Source: Trissonchulus latispiculum (Eukaryota > Nematoda > Enoplea > Enoplida > Ironidae). Taken from it: a stretch of DNA of 64,000 bases. A program made the position numbers and the translations under genes. The notes under the pieces are model-generated. The model did no database searches, was not told the DNA's origin, and saw only the letters and a list, made by a program, of their open reading frames with translations. The stretch is from NCBI GenBank assembly GCA_030248195.1, contig JASAND010020050.1, positions 31,977 to 95,976 of the forward strand, given 5' to 3'. Below are positions 59,339-64,000 of the stretch, piece by piece; position 1 is the stretch's first letter, and every line of letters begins with the position of its first letter.

Positions 59339-60097
59339 GTATTGATTTTGCAAGTTTTCAATCTTACTGTATTGTATTTTAATTGTCCTGACCACTGCAA
59401 TATTCGTCGGAACATATCAGATGAAAACTGGAAGAGGAAACGTTTCAATAACGACTTACTCACCACTATCCACGGCAGTTGCCTGGATACAACTTCTCTA
59501 TGGGAAAATGATACTTGGCCATGAGACATCAGCCTGGCCGCTGTTCACAGAATTCAGGACAAAATAGCCTATTCATTTTCGACTTACGAATGCAATCCCA
59601 CGGTAGAGGGTTTTTTCAGCACGGCTTTTCAGGAACCAGATGTTTGCTGACGGTTGCCGCGTAAAATGAACGGTTCATTAAAATGTAAAACTGACGCAAC
59701 CGAACTGGAGGTTTGAATAATTAGTAGGGCGCTGTCAACATTTCTTGGGATCTTTTCATGAAAAAGTTAAACGAGTACTACTAAATCTACTCTTTTCAGG
59801 AGCTAGAAACTAAAAGCTCAAGATCAAGTTTGACACAACTTAAACCTGATCAGAGAAATCAGTGTAACTGCAGCAAACATTAAAAAAGACCCTTGGAAAA
59901 TTTGGTCTATTTACAAGCTTCTGTCGTCGACTGAAATATGAGCCCGATCAACCCTTGCTTCAGTCTTATCAACTTTATTACCGCAAGCGCTAATTTTGTA
60001 ATACAAGTCAACAAAAGCAACAATGTATTGAACCAATCTCGTATCCGCTGCTTTCCAAATCTACAGTGAATGCCGCGAGTGTGCAAGCATCGCAGAA

Positions 60098-60170
60098 GCC
60101 CGGTTAGCTCAGTCGGTAGAGCACAGGACTCTTAATCCTGGGGTCGTGGGTTCGAGCCCCACATCGGGCG
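60098..60170 (+). tRNA. tRNA-Lys(CTT), array copy 6
   Basis: Mature sequence identical to copy 1. The trailer reads ttatggatttt instead of gtattgatttt, still with TTTT. Confidence 0.96.
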
Positions 60171-60929
60171 TTATGGATTTTGCAAGTTTTCAATCTTACT
60201 GTACTGTATTTTAATTGTCCTGACCACTGCAATATTCATCGGAACATATCAGATGAAAACTGGAAAAGGAAACGTCTCAGTAACGAGTTACTCACCACTA
60301 TCCACGGCGGTTAGCTGGACACAACTTCACTATTGGAAAATGATACTTGGCCTTGAGACATCAGCCTGGCCGCTGTTCACGGAATTCAGGACAACATAGC
60401 CCATTCATATTCGACTTATGAATGCAATCAAATGGTAGACGGTTTTTCCAGCACGGCTTTTCAGGAACCAGATGTCTGCTGACAGTTGCCGCGTAAAACG
60501 AACAATTCATTAAAATGTAAAACTGACACAACCGAACTGGAGGTTTGAACAATTAGTAGGGCGCTGTCAACATTTCTTGGGATCTTTTTATGAAAGAGTT
60601 AAACGAGCACTACTAAATCTACTCTCTTCAGGAGTTAGAAACTAAAAGCTCAAGATTAAGTTTGACACAACCTAAACCTGATCAGAGAAATCAGTGTAAC
60701 TGCAGCAAACATTAAAAAAGACCCTTGGAAAATTTGGTCTATTTACAAGCTTCTGTCGTCGACTGAAATATGAGCCCGATCAACCCTTGCTTGAGTCTTA
60801 TCAACTTTATTACCGCAAGCGCTAATTTTGTAATACAAGTCAACGAAAGCAACAATGTATTGAACCAATCTCGCATCCGCTGCTTTCCAAATCTACAGTG
60901 ATTGCCGCGAGTGTGCAAGCATCGCAGAA

Positions 60930-61002
60930 GCCCGGTTAGCTCAGTCGGTAGAGCACAGGACTCTTAATCCTGAGGTCGTTGGTTCGAGCTCCACATCTGG
61001 CA
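60930..61002 (+). pseudogene. Degenerate tRNA-Lys(CTT), array copy 7
   Basis: The 5' half and CTT anticodon are intact, but the 3' half has five changes: T-stem gttgg/tccac has a mismatch and a wobble, and acceptor atctggc mispairs at one position with discriminator A. Neighbouring copies are intact, so this is decay of a single unit. Confidence 0.8.
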
Positions 61003-61761
61003 GTATTGATTTTGCAAGTTTTCAATCTTACTGTACTGTATTTTAATTGTCCTGACCACTGCAATATTCATCGGAACATATCAGATGAAAACTGGAACAG
61101 GAAACGTCTCAATAACGAGTTACTCACCACTATCCACGGCGGTTAGCTGGACACAACTTCTCTATTGGAAAATGATACTTGGCATTGAGACATCAGCCGG
61201 CCGTTGTTCACGGAATTCAGGACAACATAGCCCAGTCATATTCGACTTATGAATGCAATCAAATGGTAGACGGTTTTTCCAGCACGGCTTTTCAGGAACC
61301 AGATGTCTGCTGACAGTTGCCGCGTAAAACGAACAATTCATTAAAATGTAAAACTGACACAACCGAACTGGAGGTTTGAACAATTAGTAGGGCGCTGTCA
61401 ACATTTCTTGGGATCTTTTTATGAAAGAGTTAAACGAGCACTACTAAATCTACTCTCTTCAGGAGTTAGAAACTAAAAGCTCAAGATTAAGTTTGACACA
61501 ACCTAAACCTGATCAGAGAAATCAGTGTAACTGCTGCAAACTTTAAAAAAAGACCCTTGGAAAATTTGGTCTATTTACAAGCTTCTGTCGTCGACTGAAA
61601 TATGAGCCCGATCAACCCTTGCTTCAGTCTTATCAACTTTATTACCGCAAGCGCTAATTTTGTAATACAAGTCAACGAAAGCAACAATGTATTGAACCAA
61701 TCTCGCATCCGCTGCTTTCCAAATCTACAGTGATTGCCGCGAGTGTGCAAGCATCGCAGAA

Positions 61762-61834
61762 GCCCGGTTAGCTCAGTCGGTAGAGCACAGGACTCTTAAT
61801 CCTGGGGTCGTGGGTTCGAGCCCCACATCGGGCG
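61762..61834 (+). tRNA. tRNA-Lys(CTT), array copy 8
   Basis: Identical to copy 1, intact cloverleaf, downstream TTTT. Confidence 0.97.
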
Positions 61835-62596
61835 GTATTGATTTTGCAAGTTTTCAATCTTACTGTATTGTATTTTAATTGTCCTGACCACTGCAATATT
61901 CATCGGAACATATCAGATGAAAACTAGAACAGGAAACGTCTCAGTCACGAGTTACTCACCACTATCCACGGCGGTTGCCTGGACACAACTTCTCTATGGG
62001 AAGATGATACTTGGCCTTGAGACATCAGCCTGGCCGCTGTTCACAGAATTCAGGACAACAGCCCATTCAGATTCGACTTAATGAAAGCAATCCCACGGTC
62101 GAGGCTTTGTCCAGCCCGGCTTTTCAGTAACTAGATGTCTGCTGACAGTATGCTCCGAAAAACGAACAATTCATTAAAATCTAAAACTGACACAACCGAA
62201 CTGGAGGTTTGAATGATTAGTAGGGCGCTGTCAACATTTCTTGGGATCTTTTCATGAAAGAGTTAAACGAGCACTACTAAATCTACTCTTTTCAGGAGTT
62301 AGAAACTAAAAGCTCAAGATCAAGTTTGACACAACTTAAACCTGATCAGAGAAATCAGTATAACTGCTGCAAACTTTAAAGAAAAAGACCCTTGGAAAAT
62401 TTGGTCTATTTACGAGCTTCTGTCGTCGACTGAAATATGAGCCCGATCAACCCTTGCTTTAGTCTTATCAACTTTACTACCGCAAGCGCTAATTTTGTAA
62501 TACAAGTCAATGAAAGCAACAATGTATTGAACCAATCTCGCATCCGCTGCTTTCCAAATCTACAGTGATTGCCGCGACTGTGCAAGCATCTCAGAA

Positions 62597-62669
62597 GCCC
62601 GGTTAGCTCAGTCGGTAGAGCACAGGACTCTTAATCCTGGGGTCGTGGGTTCGAGCCCCACATCGGGCG
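62597..62669 (+). tRNA. tRNA-Lys(CTT), array copy 9
   Basis: Identical to copy 1. The leader just before it has tctcagaa in place of the usual tcgcagaa. Confidence 0.97.
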
Positions 62670-63421
62670 GTATTGATTTTGCAAGTTTTCAATCTTACTG
62701 TATTGTATTTTAATTGTCCTGACCACTGCAATATTCATCGGAACATATCAGATGAACACTGGGACAGGAAACGTCTCAGTAACGAGTTACTCACCACTAT
62801 CCACGGCGGTTAGCTGGACACAGCTTCTCTATTGGAAAATGATACTTGTCCTTGAGACATCAGCCTGGCCGCTGTTCACAGAATTCAGGACAACAGCCCA
62901 TTCAGATTCGACCTAATGAAAGCAATCCCACGGTAGACGGTTTTTCCAGCACGGCTTTTCAGGAACCAGATGTCTGCTGACAGTATGCTCCGAAAAACGA
63001 ACAATTCATTACAATGTAAAACTGACACAACCGAACTGGAGGTTTTAATAATTAGTAGGGCGCTGTCAACATTTCTTGGGATCTTTTCATGAAAGAGTTA
63101 AACGAGTAATACTAAATCTACTCTTTTCAGGAATTAGAAACTAAAAGCTCAGGATCAAGTTTGACACAACTTAAACCTGATCAGAGAAATCAGTATAAGT
63201 GCTGCAAACAAGACCCTTGGAAAATTTGGTCTATTTACAAGCTTCTGTCGTCGACTGAAATATGAGCCCGATCAACCCTTGCTTCAGTCTTATCAACTTT
63301 ATTACCGCAAGCGCTAATTTTGTAATACAAGTCAACGAAAGCAACAATGTATTGAACCAATCTCGCATCCGCTGCTTTCCAAATCTGCAGTGAATGCAGC
63401 GAGTGTGCAATCATCGCAGAA

Positions 63422-63494
63422 GCCCGGTTAGCTCATTCGGTAGAGCACAGGACTCTTAATCCTGGGGTCGTGGGTTCGAGCCCCACATCGGACG
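63422..63494 (+). tRNA. tRNA-Lys(CTT), array copy 10, two changes
   Basis: Anticodon CTT and T-arm are intact. D-loop position 15 is T instead of G (cattcgg), and the acceptor 3' strand reads atcggac, giving one C-A mispair near the end. Possibly functional, possibly in early decay. Confidence 0.75.
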
Positions 63495-64000
63495 GTATTG
63501 ATTTTGCAAGTTTGCAATATTCATCGGAACATATCAAATGAAAAATGGGACAGGAAACGTCTCAGTAACGAGTTACACACCACTATCCACGGCGGTTGCC
63601 TGGACACAACTTCTCTATTGGAAAATGATACTTGGCCTTGAGACATCAGCCTGGCCGCTGTTCACAGAATTCAGGACAACAGCCCATTCAGATTCGACTT
63701 ATGAAAGCAATCCCACGGTCGAGGGTTTTTCCAGCCCGGCTTTTCAGTAACTAGATGTCTGCTGACAGTATGCCCCGTAAAACGAACAATTCATTAAAAT
63801 GTAAAACTGACACAACCGAACTGTAGGTTTGAATAATTAGTAGGGCGCTGTCAACATTTCTTGCGAACTTTTCATGAAAGAGTTAAACGAGCACTACTAA
63901 ATCTACTCTCTTCAGGAGTTAGAAACTAAAAGCTCAAGATCAAGTTTGACACAACTTAAACCTGATCAGAGAAATCAGTATGACTGCTGCAAACTTTAAA

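Larger units (their letters stand above)
53086..64000 (+). repeat. Tandem array of tRNA-Lys units, basic period about 832 bp
   Basis: Ten units, each opening with a phrase close to gacccttggaaaatttggtc (near 53088, 54293, 55670, 58226, 59056, 59889, 60719, 61551, 62387 and 63211) and carrying one tRNA about 205 bp later. Spacings between successive tRNA starts are 1206, 1376, 2555, 830, 832, 832, 832, 835 and 825 bp. The three long intervals are explained by an internal duplication of about 416 bp in unit 1, an insertion in units 2 and 3, and a retroelement in unit 3. The spacer is also conserved, so whole units were duplicated. The array is cut off by the window end. Confidence 0.95.

Noticed and set aside
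53538..63750. 60-90-codon frames recurring in the tRNA array spacers
   Set aside because: They occur in the repeated spacer, overlap tRNA genes, differ in length between otherwise similar units, and show no domain.

Overview
This is a window of animal (metazoan) nuclear DNA, AT-rich and crowded with small transposon-derived repeats. Two intron-containing genes with secretory leaders, canonical GT-AG introns and TATA boxes rule out a bacterial or phage source. The Gene A promoter combines TATAAAAG with a TCAGTC initiator, which fits an arthropod, but I cannot name the species.

Layout. 1-26 kb has no gene I can support. It holds hairpins, simple repeats and at least eight non-autonomous DNA elements, several with clear terminal inverted repeats and target-site duplications, plus a tRNA-like element with a perfect 17-bp duplication at 23 kb. 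At 26.8-27.3 kb a 179-codon plus-strand frame looks coding (basic, probably nuclear, unrecognised). 27.8-35 kb is again repeats, including a 97-bp minisatellite.

35.1-50.0 kb carries the main genes: two minus-strand paralogues (Gene B, 35129-39333; Gene A, 45278-50039). Each can be assembled by hand into five exons with the same intron phases (0, 2, 2, 2). They encode secreted, highly charged proteins of 359 and 384 residues with 22 cysteines at matching positions. Their introns contain hAT-type and other elements. Between them lies a plus-strand, frameshifted relic of a gene with a DEDDy-type 3'-5' exonuclease signature.

53.1 kb to the window end is a tandem array of ten units, basic period about 832 bp, each with one tRNA-Lys(CTT) gene or a decayed copy. 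Units 2 and 3 share an extra insertion and the same damaged tRNA, and unit 3 was later interrupted by a DIRS-like retrotransposon fragment (CCHC knuckle plus start of reverse transcriptase). The array runs off the right edge.

The two parts that matter functionally are the cysteine-rich secreted pair, probably an expanding lineage-restricted family, and the tRNA-Lys cluster. Everything else I can explain is mobile or simple-sequence DNA.
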